The notes: generated from the letters alone by a model not told the origin. Positions 1 to 10,118 are shown, counted from the stretch's first letter. The stretch: DNA of 64,000 nt from Allosphingosinicella sp. (GCA_030447665.1 JAUJOJ010000001.1:224466-288465), one strand, 5' to 3'. Program-made: numbers and translations.

Positions 1-1918
1 GCGGCAAGGCCGATGCGGCGCTCCAGCCCCGGAAGCCCGAGCTCATGCCGGATGCGCGGCGCCAGCCAGGGATCGGGCGTCGGGAGCGCGGGCCAGGTGC
101 CTTCGTTGAGGCCGCCGAGCACCATCAGGTCGGCATGCTGCAGCCGCGCCTCGAGGAGGCCCCAGATGAAGATCCTCGGATGCTGTCCGTAAGGCGGACG
201 GATCGCGACCGCGGACATGAGCTGACCGAGGAGCTGCGGGAAGCTGGCGGACAGGACGCGGCCGGGACCGTTCAGCGAGGCGGGTTCGGCAAGCGTGAAC
301 AGCTCCGCTGCCGCCCGTCCGGCAACGCCGGCCCAAACCTCGTTTCCGCTGAGCTCGGAGGCTGTCTCGCGCAAGGCTGCCGTCAGGCCCGAAATGCTCG
401 GCCGCTGCGCCGAGAATGCCGTTTCCAGCGGGCGCAGCATGGATCGGACCGATTGCCACCATTCCCCTGCCCGCTTGCGGATTTCACGATCGCGGCCGCT
501 CCAGTCGGAAAGATATTCGGAAACTCCTCCAGTCCCGCCGGCGGACGCGGGCCGCGCAGCGCAAGATCGAGAATGCGGGCGCCTTCCAGCCATTCGAGCC
601 GGCCCTCGCCGCGCATCGCCAGCGGATGCTTCAAGGCCGAGAGTAGCGGAACCGGCGCGAAATTCTCCCGAAGCGGCGGCGGCCAGGGCAAGCAGGAAGG
701 TGCCGGGCGGGGTCTCGGAAAGCGGGCGTCCCGCGCTGTCGTCGGCCTCGATGCCCCAGCGCCTCAGATGCGCGGAAACGCGGCGGGCGAGCTTCCGATC
801 CGGCGTCACCAGGGCTGCCGTCCGCCCCGGCTCCTCGACCGCCTCGCGAAGCGCGATCGCGACGGCCTGGGCCTCTTCGGCCGGATCGGCGAGCTCAAGC
901 GCGCGAACCCCGGTGAGGCGGCGGTCGGCCGGCCGCAGATCCTGCCATTTGGAGCTGAACGGCGGGGGTCATGGCATTGGCGATGGCGCGGCTTCGAACC
1001 GCCGGCGCGTCACGGCCTCCGCCCCAGCGCCAGCGCCGGGCTCGACCTCGGCGCGGCCGACGCCCATCCGGTCGAGGAGCAGCTTCAGGTGAAACTGGGG
1101 ATGGGTTTCGATGGAGCGGCGACGGTGCCCGGTCACGGGATCGGGATCGTGCGGGCCCAGCGCCGCCCATTCGGCTTCCGGCAAGCGGGTATCGAGCGCT
1201 GGAGGATCACCATGCCCTCTGGGAGCCTCGCCACCACGCGAAGAAGCCGCGCGATCGCAGGCGCGCCGGTGGTGATGCCCGGCGGCAACGACGAACCCGC
1301 TGGGTGGCCGCTCGCGCCAGCGCTTCGCGACCGCCCAAGCAGACGATTGCGGCGGTCGCTGAGGTCGATCCGCGCCGCTCCAAAAGCGCCGGCCATTCCC
1401 TGAGGATCAGGCTCAAGCGGTCGAGGACTTCGCCAGTGGACGGACAGGGGTCCGGCAGATCCGCAGTGAAATCGCGAAGGCGGGCTGGATCCACCTCCTC
1501 GATCAGAAGCTGGTCGAGCGTGCGCGAGGTCCTGCGCCAGGCGCAGCGCCTCGGCCGCGTCGATGTCGCCCGGCATGTGCTGCTGGACGAGGCGGGCAAG
1601 CAAGAAAGGCGCTCGGTCGGATCAACGGCAGGCGGAATCCTCGCAGCCTCGTCCAGCGGCTCGAAGGCGCCGCCGATCCGCTCGTCGAGTTTGGGATCGC
1701 CCACCGGAATGAGCCGCGGCAGGAGGAGCTCCCCGTCGGAGCGCCGGACGAATGCGTCCGTGATCGCGCGCCCGGCGCGATTGCTGGGGATCAGGAGGAT
1801 CCCCTGCGCCAGCCTGGTCTTGTCGCCGCCGAAGCGGGCGAGCAGCCCGGCTGCGAGCGTCGGCAAAGGCGCGGTGCGGCGGGATGGTGTAGACGGCTGG
1901 CCTGGGCGAATTCACCAT
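1..1918 (-). CDS. addB: AddB, double-strand break repair helicase-nuclease subunit (3' end outside window, several frameshifts)
   Basis: AddB pairs with AddA in the RecBCD-like complex that processes double-strand breaks. The likely ATG is at 1918 (MVNSPRPAVYTIPPHRAFAD), 12 bases after the murU stop. The protein can only be followed by hopping frames: one frame to about 1862, a second to about 1607 (LLIPSNRAGRAITDAFVRRS, GDPKLDERIGGAFEPLDEA), then short blocks (QHMPGDIDAAEALRLAQDLA near 1550, TTGAPAIARLLRVVARLPEG near 1250, EWAALGPHDPDPVTGHRR near 1150, ALKHPLAMRGEGRLEWLEGA near 600). These match the AddB family in order. At least five indels are needed, which fits consensus error better than decay. 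The C-terminal nuclease part lies beyond position 1. Family identity rests on recalled motifs and on the operon position after murU. Confidence 0.75.
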
Positions 1919-1929
1919 CTTGCTCCAGC

Positions 1930-2690
1930 CTATGCGAGGCCGAGAATCTCTTCGGTTTTCCGAATGTTGGGGGCGCGCCGACATCGAACCAAAGCCCTGG
2001 TGCCGGCTCCGAAGCAGCGGCCCGCCTCGATCGCGCGGTCCCACAGGATGTTGGTCGAGAAAGGCCCCTCCGGGACCTCCCAGAGAAAAAGCCGCTTCGA
2101 GAGCATCTTGAATGCCGGTATAGACGAAGGGGGCGACGGTGCCCGGCTTCTTCCGGCGAATGGCGCCCGATGCGCTCATGTGGAAGTCGCCCTGCCCGTC
2201 ATGGCAGTTCGCACGCGCCAGCGGCACGAGAAGGAGCAAGGCGTCCATGCGCTCGTCGTCCCAAAGGGCGGCAAGCTGGCGCAGAGTGTCGACCGGGCCA
2301 TCGACCCACAGATTGTCGGAATTGACGACGAGGAAAGGATCGGCGTCGATCAGCGGCAGCGCCTTGACCAGGCCGCCGCCGGTTTCGAGCAGGAGATCGC
2401 GCTCGTCCGAGACAGCGATCTCAATGCCTTTTACCCTTGTCTTGAGATGCTCTTCGAGCACATCGGGAAGATAGTGGACGTTGACGACCGCCTTCTTCAC
2501 TCCGGCCGCCCTGAGCCGGTCGAAGGCGTGGTCGAGGAGGGCGCGCGGCGACTTCAACCAAAGGCTTGGGACGGGTGGCGGTGAGCGGCCGCATCCGTTT
2601 GCCAAGGCCCGCAGCCATTACCATCGCCACCTCCGGCACCTCGGCAACCGGATCGGGGCGAAGCGAGAGCGGGCGCTTTTGGCGGCTCAC
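1930..2690 (-). CDS. murU: MurU-like nucleotidyltransferase (N-acetylmuramate 1-phosphate uridylyltransferase), frameshifted
   Basis: Family role: with AmgK, MurU turns recycled MurNAc into UDP-MurNAc, bypassing de novo synthesis. The N-terminal nucleotide-binding signature MVMAAGLGKRMRPLTATRPK lies at about 2560-2627. The body continues in another frame (VNVHYLPDVLEEHL, VSDERDLLLETGGGLVKALP, VNSDNLWVDG). The C-terminus is recovered in further frames (FSTNILWDRAIEAG, FDVGAPP, RKTEEILGLA) and stops at 1930. Shifts fall near 2560, 2075 and 2000. A GTG start at 2690 overlaps the amgK stop as GTGA; an internal ATG at 2624 is the alternative start. Total length matches the family (about 250 residues). 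The frameshifts are probably assembly errors. Confidence 0.8.
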
Positions 2691-3685
2691 CGGGGGTGCC
2701 TTCGGCCCAGGCGGCGGCGCGCTTTTCCTTCGGCACGTTCACCTCGAACCAGTCCCGCACCGGCTCCAGCGCCGGATGCTGGAGGTCCCGTTCCAACAGG
2801 CCCCACATGCGCGGCTGGAACGATCGTAATGCGGTTTGGCGTCGCCTTCCACAAGCGCGTGAAGACGCCGAGGATGCGCGTGTTCCGCTGCGCAGCCAGC
2901 GTCCAATAGGCACTTTCGAAGGCGGCATCGCAGCCGGTTGCAGCTAGATAGCGGTCCAGCATCGCCCGTTCCACCGCCGGCGTCACGTCGCGGCGGGCAT
3001 CTTCAAGCACCGAGGCAAGGTCAGCCGGGTGCCCGACCACCGCATCCTGGAAATCGAGCAGCCCGAAATGCCTGACGCCGCTCCGGCCTTCGACCAGCAT
3101 GATGTTCTCGGCATGGAAGTCGCGCAGCACCGTTACCGGCCCCAATCCATCGCCGGCGACCCGCTCGAGCACGGCACGCCAGGCTGCGCGATATCCTTCG
3201 ACGTCCACGTCGAGATCCAGCGCCTTGCAATACCATTCCGGGAACAGCTGCAGCTCGTCGAGCCATTGGGTGAGGCCGTGCGGACGCAAGCCCGGCATAG
3301 GCTCGCGGCGATGAAGATGGACGAGCAGGTCCACCGCCATCGCGTATAGCTCGGTCTCCCGCTCCGGCGTCGCATCGAGCGTTTCGCGAAGGCGAGCGTC
3401 GCCGAGATCGTCCAGGAGGAGGAGCCCGCGCTCCAGATCGGAGGCCAGGATGCGCGGCGGCGAGAGACCGGCCCCGGTGAGCCATTCGGCGACCGCAACA
3501 AAGGGTCGTGGATCCTCGTGCGGGGGCGGCGCGTCCATCAGCACGGCGCACTTGGCGCCGTCCACCACGCGAAAGTAGCGGCGAAAGGAGGCGTCGCCTG
3601 CAAGCGGGCGGATCTCGGCGTCCCTCCAGCCATGTTCGGCGAGGAAATCGGGCGCCGCGGCAGGCGGAATCATCGGGGAGGCCAT
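2687..3685 (-). CDS. amgK: AmgK-like sugar kinase (aminoglycoside-phosphotransferase fold), frameshifted near C-terminus
   Basis: Family role: anomeric MurNAc/GlcNAc kinase of the cell-wall recycling route, feeding MurU. The chosen ATG (3685, MASPMIPPAAAPDFLAEHGW) sits just inside the end of tsaE. Visible features of the APH fold are the N-lobe GDASFRRYFRV, the catalytic loop VLRDFHAENIML and the metal-binding LLDFQDAVVGHPADLASVL. From about 2850 downwards the frame fails. The expected tail FQPRMWGLLERDLQHPALEP is read in another frame, so at least two indels are present near 2825-2850. The stop TGA at 2687 overlaps the murU GTG, a typical coupled junction, but the last residues are uncertain because the tail and the stop are in different frames here. 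Confidence 0.8.
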   Translation of the reverse strand: MASPMIPPAAAPDFLAEHGWRDAEIRPLAGDASFRRYFRVVDGAKCAVLMDAPPPHEDPRPFVAVAEWLTGAGLSPPRILASDLERGLLLLDDLGDARLRETLDATPERETELYAMAVDLLVHLHRREPMPGLRPHGLTQWLDELQLFPEWYCKALDLDVDVEGYRAAWRAVLERVAGDGLGPVTVLRDFHAENIMLVEGRSGVRHFGLLDFQDAVVGHPADLASVLEDARRDVTPAVERAMLDRYLAATGCDAAFESAYWTLAAQRNTRILGVFTRLWKATPNRITIVPAAHVGPVGTGPPASGAGAGAGLVRGERAEGKARRRLGRRHPR

Positions 3686-4107
3686 CGGCTCTCCCAAGCG
3701 GGCGGGACTCGGGCTGTCAAGGAGCGCTCGCCGCCGGGCGCCACGGCAAGATGCAGTTGAAGGGCGTCCTGCCACAGGTAAGGTCCGAGCCGCTCGGGCC
3801 ATTCGATCACGAGCGCCGCATCCGTTCTGGCCTCGTCCAGCCCGAGTTCGGTCGTCTCGCCCGGATCTTCGATCCGGTAGAGATCGACATGCCAGAGCGG
3901 CGTCAGGAGATCCTCATAGGTCTGCACGATCGGGAATGTCGGGCTGCCGACATCGCCCTCGAAGCCGAGGCCCTGAAGAATTCCCCGTGTGAGGGTGGTT
4001 TTCCCCGCCCCCAGATTGCCGAACAGAGCGATGACGTCGCCGGGGCGCAGCTCCGCCGCGAGCGCGCGGCCCAGGCTTTCAGTGCTCTCCGCGGTCGCCA
4101 GGAGCAT
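3670..4107 (-). CDS. tsaE: TsaE, tRNA threonylcarbamoyladenosine biosynthesis ATPase
   Basis: TsaE works with TsaB and TsaD in transferring threonylcarbamoyl to A37 of ANN-decoding tRNAs in the cytoplasm. The 145-residue frame is intact. The Walker A motif GNLGAGKTT is at residues 30-38, followed by family blocks SPTFPIVQTYE and HVDLYRIEDP. The length is normal for the family. The ATG at 4107 shares one base with the divL stop, and the 3' end overlaps the start of amgK, so translation along divL-tsaE-amgK-murU-addB looks coupled. No frameshift is seen here. Confidence 0.95.
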   Translation of the reverse strand: MLLATAESTESLGRALAAELRPGDVIALFGNLGAGKTTLTRGILQGLGFEGDVGSPTFPIVQTYEDLLTPLWHVDLYRIEDPGETTELGLDEARTDAALVIEWPERLGPYLWQDALQLHLAVAPGGERSLTARVPPAWESRWPPR

Positions 4108-6470
4108 CAGGCCTGGCGCGGCAGGCGAATGCTGACTGTCGTGCCCATGCCCGGCTCCGATTGCACGCCGATGGTGCCGCCATGGGCTTCGATGAACTGC
4201 TTGGCGAGCGGGAGGCCGAGCCCGAGCGCCTCATCCCTCCCCTCTTCCGCCACCATCGTCCGATAGAAGCGGTCGAACATATGCGCCCTGTCGGCGGGCG
4301 GGATGCCGGGGCCGTTATCGGACACGGTGATCCGCGCCTCCCCATTCTCGCCGACGCCGTGCAGCAGGACCCGGCCTCCCGCAGAGGTGTAGGAAAGCGC
4401 GTTCTTGAGGATGTTCTCGAGCGATTGCCGCAGCCGCCGCCGGTCGCCGGTGATGGTGCCGAGCGACGGATCCACCTCGACCGCCAATTCCACCGACTTC
4501 GCCGCAGCCCCAGGGCGCGCCTCCTCGGCGGCATCGCGGCAGAGGCCCTCGAGATCGACCTCGTCCTCGGCGAGCAAGAGACTGCCCGTGTCGCTTTGGG
4601 TGAGGTCGAGGACATTGTCTATGAGGCCGCTCAGCCTCCCGACCGATTCGAGGATGGCGCGGACATAATCGGCCGCGGTCGGCTGCAGCTCGCCCGCATA
4701 GCCACCTTCGAGCATCTCGGCGAAACCGGCAATCGAGGTGAGCGGCGTGCGCAGCTCATAGCTCATGTTGGAAACGAACGCCGTCTTGAGGCGGTCGGCT
4801 TCCTCCAAAGCCTCGTTGCGCTCGCGAAGCGCGGCTTCCATCCTGCGGCTGTCGGTGACGTCCAGCATCGTGAAAAGCGCGTTTCCGTCGGGCAGCGGCA
4901 CCGCCGCGAACTCGAAGTCGCGGCCATCGGTGAAGGAGACCCGGCCCGCGCGCTGCTTGCGCTCCACCGTCGCGCTCCGAACCAGCTCCCGCACCAACCC
5001 GGCATGGTCCGGATTTCGAAGCTTCTTCGCGATGTGCGGCGTCAGCGCGTCGACACGGGGATGCGTGCCGAGCATCTCCTCCTCGAAATCCCAGGTCTGC
5101 CGGAAGCGATTGTTCCAAAGGTGGAGCCGCCCGTCGGAGGCGAAGACGCCGATCGCTTCGAACAGATTGTCGAACGTGGCGGTGCGCACGCGCAGCAAGG
5201 TGTCGCGGGCGGAGGCGAGCTGGATCTGCTCGGTCCGATCCTCGAAGATCAGAACGAGACCGCCATCGGGAAGCGGCTGAGCGACCAGCCGCAGATGCTT
5301 GCCGCCGGGGAGCAGCCAGTCTTCCTCCTCCGCCGCCAGACCGGAGGTGAACCAGCGGCCCTTGTCTTCCTTCCAGTCGGGATAATCCCGCACCTCGGGA
5401 AGGTTGCCGCTCTCGCGCATGCTGTCGAGCACGCGGTTGAACTCGGGCTGATCGCCGAGGAAATCGGCCCGGAGCGAAAAAAGCCGTGCAAAGGGCTGAT
5501 TGTAGAAGATGAGGCTCCGGTCGCGTCCGAACTGGGCGACCCCGGCAGACAGCCGATCGAGCATGTCCCGCTGAACCCGGACGAAGCGGGCGAGATCGGC
5601 CCGCGCCTGATCGAGATCGTCGATATCGATCGCATAGCCCGCGACCCCGGTTTCGCCGAGCGGCACCTCGACCACGCGCATCATCCGCCGCTCGCCCGCA
5701 ATCGTGGCGGGAACCGTGCGCTCCGTCGCTTCGCCTCTTTCGCGCACGGCCGCCGCCTGGGACAATGGATTGCGTCCGTCCGCCTCGTCGACCAGCTCGA
5801 TCCCGGCTTTGATCGCGGAGGTGGCATTGTCGGCCTCCACGGCGGCGACGTAAGCGCTGTTGACCATGGCCAGCCGGAGATCCGGCCCGCGATACCACAT
5901 CGGGAAGGGCGCCGCCTCCAGGAGCGCGGAGAGGGAGTCGAGGGCAGTGGTGACGCGCGCCAGCTCCCCCCTGATTTCCACGCCCTGCTGCTCGCTTTCC
6001 GTCGCATCGGTAAACCAGAGCAGGACGGACCTCGTCGGATAAGGCGGCGGAGCCGGGCCGCCCTGGACCTGGAGGAAGCGTGACGAGCCGCTCGGCCGCA
6101 GCGACAGGGAAAAGCTTGCGCCCGTAGCCGCGCTGTCGCGGACATGGCCGGCTAGGGAATGAAGATCGTCGGCCCCGAGCCCCTCATCCTGGCCCGAAAG
6201 GCCGTCGAGATCGGATGGCAGCTGCGAAAGTCCCAATAGGCCCGCGAGCCGCTGCCCCGCTTCGATCGATCGGTCGGGATGAACGATCAAGGCGGTAGCC
6301 GGGCCCGAATCCAGCAGCGCCTTGCAGCGCGCTTGGCCGTCGATGGCAGCCCGGCCGGCTGCGCTCTGCCGCGCGCCCCGCAGCACGAACCACAAAGCCA
6401 GCGCGAGCCAGAGCCCCGAGAGCAGAGCGACACTGGCCAATGCCGTCCGAGAGATTTCCACCGAGCCCAT
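4107..6470 (-). CDS. divL: DivL-like PAS sensor kinase with tyrosine in place of the phospho-acceptor histidine
   Basis: The protein resembles DivL, the non-canonical histidine-kinase homologue that sets CckA activity in the DivK-CckA-ChpT-CtrA cell-cycle pathway. From the start at 6470 (MGSVEISRTAL) it has about 787 residues: one N-terminal membrane helix (residues 7-30), two or three PAS-like regions (about 160-550), and a dimerisation helix reading SNMSYELRTPLTSI, with Tyr at about 571 where a kinase has His. The ATPase domain is well formed (N box ENILKNALSY, G1 DNGPGIPP, G2 GLGLGLPLAKQF). The Tyr substitution and the adjacent tsaE are both DivL hallmarks as I recall them. An upstream start at 6563 exists in frame but adds an unlikely leader. 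A 91-base stretch upstream carries a partial repeat. Confidence 0.85.
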   Translation of the reverse strand: MGSVEISRTALASVALLSGLWLALALWFVLRGARQSAAGRAAIDGQARCKALLDSGPATALIVHPDRSIEAGQRLAGLLGLSQLPSDLDGLSGQDEGLGADDLHSLAGHVRDSAATGASFSLSLRPSGSSRFLQVQGGPAPPPYPTRSVLLWFTDATESEQQGVEIRGELARVTTALDSLSALLEAAPFPMWYRGPDLRLAMVNSAYVAAVEADNATSAIKAGIELVDEADGRNPLSQAAAVRERGEATERTVPATIAGERRMMRVVEVPLGETGVAGYAIDIDDLDQARADLARFVRVQRDMLDRLSAGVAQFGRDRSLIFYNQPFARLFSLRADFLGDQPEFNRVLDSMRESGNLPEVRDYPDWKEDKGRWFTSGLAAEEEDWLLPGGKHLRLVAQPLPDGGLVLIFEDRTEQIQLASARDTLLRVRTATFDNLFEAIGVFASDGRLHLWNNRFRQTWDFEEEMLGTHPRVDALTPHIAKKLRNPDHAGLVRELVRSATVERKQRAGRVSFTDGRDFEFAAVPLPDGNALFTMLDVTDSRRMEAALRERNEALEEADRLKTAFVSNMSYELRTPLTSIAGFAEMLEGGYAGELQPTAADYVRAILESVGRLSGLIDNVLDLTQSDTGSLLLAEDEVDLEGLCRDAAEEARPGAAAKSVELAVEVDPSLGTITGDRRRLRQSLENILKNALSYTSAGGRVLLHGVGENGEARITVSDNGPGIPPADRAHMFDRFYRTMVAEEGRDEALGLGLPLAKQFIEAHGGTIGVQSEPGMGTTVSIRLPRQA

Positions 6471-6488
6471 GTTCGCACTAATCTCTAC

Positions 6489-6512
6489 GGCCTGATCGGT
6501 TGAGGTGGAAGC
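6489..6512. repeat. Fragment of the dispersed GCCTGATCGG...GGTGGAAG repeat
   Basis: This short stretch matches the left end of the repeats at 19045 and 33284 (GCCTGATCGG, then TGAGGTGGAAG). The match stops after GGTGGAAG. It overlaps the alternative N-terminal extension of the DivL frame, which supports the shorter start at 6470. Confidence 0.5.
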
Positions 6513-6599
6513 AGAAGAGCTGCGCGGAAGCTGATGCCGCGTGCAGAGGAACAGGGCTCCCATCCGAAGAAGGAAGCCCTGCTTTACACTTGCTTCAGA

Positions 6600-9500
6600 T
6601 CAAAAACGAGTGCGAGCGCCCACGAAGAAGAAGCGCCCGACAGGGTTTACCGGATAAGCGCTGCGGTTGATGTAAGGCTCCTCGTTGGTGAGATTATTGA
6701 CGCCGCCGTAGAAGGTAAAGCGGTCGGTCGCATCGATGCTGAAGGAGATGTCGTGGACGAAGGTCTCGTCGACGATCACCGACCGCCCATATTCGGTTTC
6801 GAACCGCTCGATCTCCACACCAGCCAAAGCCTGTTCGCCGATATATTGGACGCGGTAGGTGAACGAATAAGGCCCGTTGCTCCAGCTGGCGGAGCCCACC
6901 GCGGACCATTCTGGAAAGCCGGTCTCGAGGAGCTGCGGATCGACCAACGCTGGGTTCGTCGGGTCGAAGAAGCGGTTGACCTTCTCGGTCCAGTTGCCCG
7001 TCGCGCGGAGTGCGACGCGATTATCTCCGAGGGAGAAGGCATAAGCGATCGACGCGTCGACACCGGACGTCTCGAACCGGCCGAAGTTCAGCTGCGTCTG
7101 CCTCAGGAAGTTGAATCCCAGATTTGGACCACGAGTGAACAACGAGCAGAAATTGTTTGGGAATTGCTCGAGGTCGAAGCAGGCGTTGACGATGTTCTGC
7201 GCCGTAACCGCTGCGATCGCATCCTCGATCTTGATGTCGTAATAGTCACCGCTCAGCGTCAACCCCGGAATGAAGCTTGGCTGGAGCACGACACCGGCTG
7301 TGATGGTTTTTGCGGTTTCTTCTTCGAGATCCGGATTTCCGCCGGTCGTTCCCGAAAAGCGAGCGGTGAGCGGATCGGTGAACCCCTCCGGAATGCCGGC
7401 CGCGCGGCAATTCCTGATGCGGGTCGCGGCGTTGGGCGCATTGGCCCGCACAAGTCCGTTGATCACGTTCTGGTCGCAGGGGTCCGTCGGCCGGAAGACC
7501 GCGCCCTGCTGCGGCGAGAACAGCTCACTAATGTTCGGCGCGCGTACAGCTTGCGCGTAAGTGCCGCGGAACCTGATGTCGCGGAACGGAGCAAAGACGC
7601 CGTTGACGTTCCAGGTGAACGTACCTCCAACGGTGGAGTAGTCGGAATATCTGGCGGCACCGCCGACAGTGAGTTCGTGGAAGAACGGACGATCGGCGAG
7701 GAGCGGCACGGACAGCTCGCCGAACACCTCCTTCACGTCGAACCTTCCGGACGTGTTGAAGAGCCGGGTCGTCGTATCGAACGTCAGGCGCTGCTTTCGT
7801 GGGTCGATGTCGCCGACGAAAGTGCCCGCCGGACCAGCAGGGGAACCGTTCGGCAGCAGCCCGAGCACGAGCGGATCGAAGCGGGTCCGACTTTTTTCCT
7901 CGCGATATTCGGCCCCGAGGGCGAACTGGACGGCACCGCCGGGCAGATTGAAAAAAGCTCCGCTGTCGCCATTGATCGCGGCCGAAAATACGATCTGCTC
8001 CAGACGGGCATCCGTGGTCGTCGGCTCGGTAATGAAATCCGCAGCCTCCGCAGTCACGGAGTTCTCGCCATTGAACAGGTTGACCGGAACGCACCCGCTG
8101 TTCGGCCCCGGCGTGAATGTGAAGAAACCCGGTGTAATCACTGGGAAGAACTCGCTGCCCGGATGGCGGCGAGTCGGATCCACGTTGGAAGCGCATGTCG
8201 GCTGGCCATTGGGGCCCGTCACGACATCGATCGCAGCAAAGAGCCGGTCAGGCAGGACTGACGAACTAGTCGTCACGTTGTCCGTGCGGCCGTAATTGCC
8301 GTAAACTTCATAGCGCAAGTTGGGCGTCAGTTCGCCGCGAGCGCCGACCACAGCGCGATAGGTGTCGCGGTCAGCGTCCGTGGTTGAGAGGATGTCGAAA
8401 AAGTCCCTAGAGATGCGAAGACCTCGCGCCGCCACTGCGGCCGGGCGCAAGGCAACGGGGATGAAAGGGTTGTCGGCGCGGATCAAAAGCGAGTCGTAGA
8501 AACTGTTCGGCGCCGCCTGAGAGTAGCTTTCGCTGTGTACATATTTTGCTTCGGCAAAGACTTCGAATGCGGGTGAGAATTCGAAACTGCCGATCAGATT
8601 CACATCGTAGCGCTCGTTCTGCGGAATGAGCGAGCCGATGTTCGTTCCCTCCGGTACGCCGTCGCCGCCGAACTGGTTGGCGCCCGTTGAGATGATGCCG
8701 TCTCGGAACGGGCGGACGCCGCCGCCGGGAGTCGAGACGTAACAGCCGCCAAAACGGTTGCCGATAAAGGATTCGTCGCAATCGTTGATGCCGTTGCCAT
8801 TCAAATCGAGCCGGAAATCACCGAAGTCGGCACGCTGGATCAGCCCCGCCGCGGAGCTGATCGCGAAGGTGGGGAACGGCGCAATCGCCAGCGTAGGGGC
8901 ATTGGCTGCCCTGTCAATCAGCGCCTGCTCAGCGGCAGTCGGAGTGACGCCGGGGAAAAAGGTGGCGAACTGAGCCGCTGTGGGAATAACCAAACCAAAG
9001 GGAAAGCGACCTGCCGCTATGCTGAACCGCCTTTGGAAATTCGGGGTTGCGGCCGTGATGTCACCCACCTGAAATCGGCGAGCTGGATTAGCGTAGGTTC
9101 CGCCAACATTTGCCTGAATATTGTCGCGGGTGAAGTCGCGAGATCCGGCCCGGAGCTCCTCGCCCCGATTGTAGGAGCCGGCAATGACGATGTTGCCGCG
9201 ATCGTCGGCGAAGTTGCGCCCGGTAACGCCCTGCAGCGAAAAGGTGCGGCCATCGCCCTCCTCCGAGATGCCGACCTGAGCGGAGATTTCGCTTCCCTCG
9301 TAGTTCTGGCGCAGCCTGAAGTTGACCACGCCCGTCACCGCATCCGCACCATAGATGGCCGATGCGCCGCCGGTCAGAACGTCGACGCTTTCGATCAGAG
9401 CCGTGGGGATGGTGGAAACGTCAACCGTTTGTGTGCCCACCACGCCCGACACGTGCCGGCGGCCGTTGACGAGCACCAGCGTCCGATTTGCGCCGAGACC

Positions 9501-9932
9501 CCGAAGGTTGAGCGTTGCCTGGCCAGTTGTGCCGCCAGGGATCGACGCGGGCCCGCGCTCCAGCGAGTCCGCTATACTCGTTGAAGAGACGAGTGCCGGG
9601 ACTTCGCGCAAGGTTTCCGCGATGTCGATTTGGCCGCTGCTGCGGAAGTCCGCGGCTGTGACGGTGACCACGGGCGAAGGAGCGGTTGCGTTCGGGTCAC
9701 GGGCAATGCGCGATCCGGTGACAACGATGTCGCCTGCCTGCGTGGGGCTGGGCTCGCCTGCCTGGGCGGTGCCGGTCTGGGCCTCGTCTAGCTGCTCCGT
9801 TGGCTGGACCGGAAGCGCCGGCTCTTGAGTCGGGCTTGCCTGAGCAAGAGCGGCCTGCGGGAAAGCGGCGGCGGCAAGGGCCAGCACGGAAGCCGCAGTC
9901 GAAAGACTGCGAAATGAATTGAAAGAGCCCAT
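6600..9932 (-). CDS. TonB-dependent outer-membrane receptor
   Basis: The protein has about 1110 residues from the ATG at 9932 (MGSFNSFRSLSTAASVLALA), preceded by a GGGGAAAG ribosome site. It has a signal peptide cleaved after ALA-QA, then a Gln/Pro-rich linker, then DIVVTGSRIARDPNATAPSP leading into the plug domain (VPALVSS, LNLRGLGANRTLVLVNGRR, GGASAIYGADAVTGVVNFRL). The rest is a beta-barrel ending VGARTRF, with the terminal aromatic residue expected of outer-membrane proteins. The substrate cannot be told from sequence; sphingomonads carry many such receptors. No exbB, tonB or substrate-degrading genes adjoin it. The 300-base gap upstream holds hairpins but no gene. Confidence 0.92.
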   Translation of the reverse strand: MGSFNSFRSLSTAASVLALAAAAFPQAALAQASPTQEPALPVQPTEQLDEAQTGTAQAGEPSPTQAGDIVVTGSRIARDPNATAPSPVVTVTAADFRSSGQIDIAETLREVPALVSSTSIADSLERGPASIPGGTTGQATLNLRGLGANRTLVLVNGRRHVSGVVGTQTVDVSTIPTALIESVDVLTGGASAIYGADAVTGVVNFRLRQNYEGSEISAQVGISEEGDGRTFSLQGVTGRNFADDRGNIVIAGSYNRGEELRAGSRDFTRDNIQANVGGTYANPARRFQVGDITAATPNFQRRFSIAAGRFPFGLVIPTAAQFATFFPGVTPTAAEQALIDRAANAPTLAIAPFPTFAISSAAGLIQRADFGDFRLDLNGNGINDCDESFIGNRFGGCYVSTPGGGVRPFRDGIISTGANQFGGDGVPEGTNIGSLIPQNERYDVNLIGSFEFSPAFEVFAEAKYVHSESYSQAAPNSFYDSLLIRADNPFIPVALRPAAVAARGLRISRDFFDILSTTDADRDTYRAVVGARGELTPNLRYEVYGNYGRTDNVTTSSSVLPDRLFAAIDVVTGPNGQPTCASNVDPTRRHPGSEFFPVITPGFFTFTPGPNSGCVPVNLFNGENSVTAEAADFITEPTTTDARLEQIVFSAAINGDSGAFFNLPGGAVQFALGAEYREEKSRTRFDPLVLGLLPNGSPAGPAGTFVGDIDPRKQRLTFDTTTRLFNTSGRFDVKEVFGELSVPLLADRPFFHELTVGGAARYSDYSTVGGTFTWNVNGVFAPFRDIRFRGTYAQAVRAPNISELFSPQQGAVFRPTDPCDQNVINGLVRANAPNAATRIRNCRAAGIPEGFTDPLTARFSGTTGGNPDLEEETAKTITAGVVLQPSFIPGLTLSGDYYDIKIEDAIAAVTAQNIVNACFDLEQFPNNFCSLFTRGPNLGFNFLRQTQLNFGRFETSGVDASIAYAFSLGDNRVALRATGNWTEKVNRFFDPTNPALVDPQLLETGFPEWSAVGSASWSNGPYSFTYRVQYIGEQALAGVEIERFETEYGRSVIVDETFVHDISFSIDATDRFTFYGGVNNLTNEEPYINRSAYPVNPVGRFFFVGARTRF

Positions 9933-10118
9933 CGACTTTCCCCTATTGTATCGACGTGGGAGCCATGCAGCGGGAGCCTGGCCCATTCAGGAAGGCAGGA
10001 CCCCGCGAACACGCTCCTCGGTTAAAGCGGTCATCCCAGGGCCAGCTTAGGGGTCCGGGGCCAAAAAAAGCGCTAAAACCGCTCTCGGGCAGATTCGATC
10101 AAGAGCTTGGCCGTGTCG

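Noticed and set aside
971..2584. A 537-codon plus-strand frame opposite addB and murU
   Set aside because: It is antisense to recognisable AddB and MurU segments and is Arg/Ser/Pro-rich, as expected of a shadow frame in GC-rich DNA.
1..3685. addB, murU and amgK as genuine decayed pseudogenes
   Set aside because: The same kind of single-base indels also breaks essential genes elsewhere in the window, so sequencing error is the simpler explanation.
4161..6083. A 640-codon plus-strand frame opposite divL
   Set aside because: DivL motifs are on the minus strand; the plus frame is a GC-driven shadow without any domain.
6552..6581. Terminator hairpin CAGGGCT/AGCCCTG between the receptor gene and divL
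   Set aside because: The stem is only 7 bp with a 16-base loop and no T-run on either strand.
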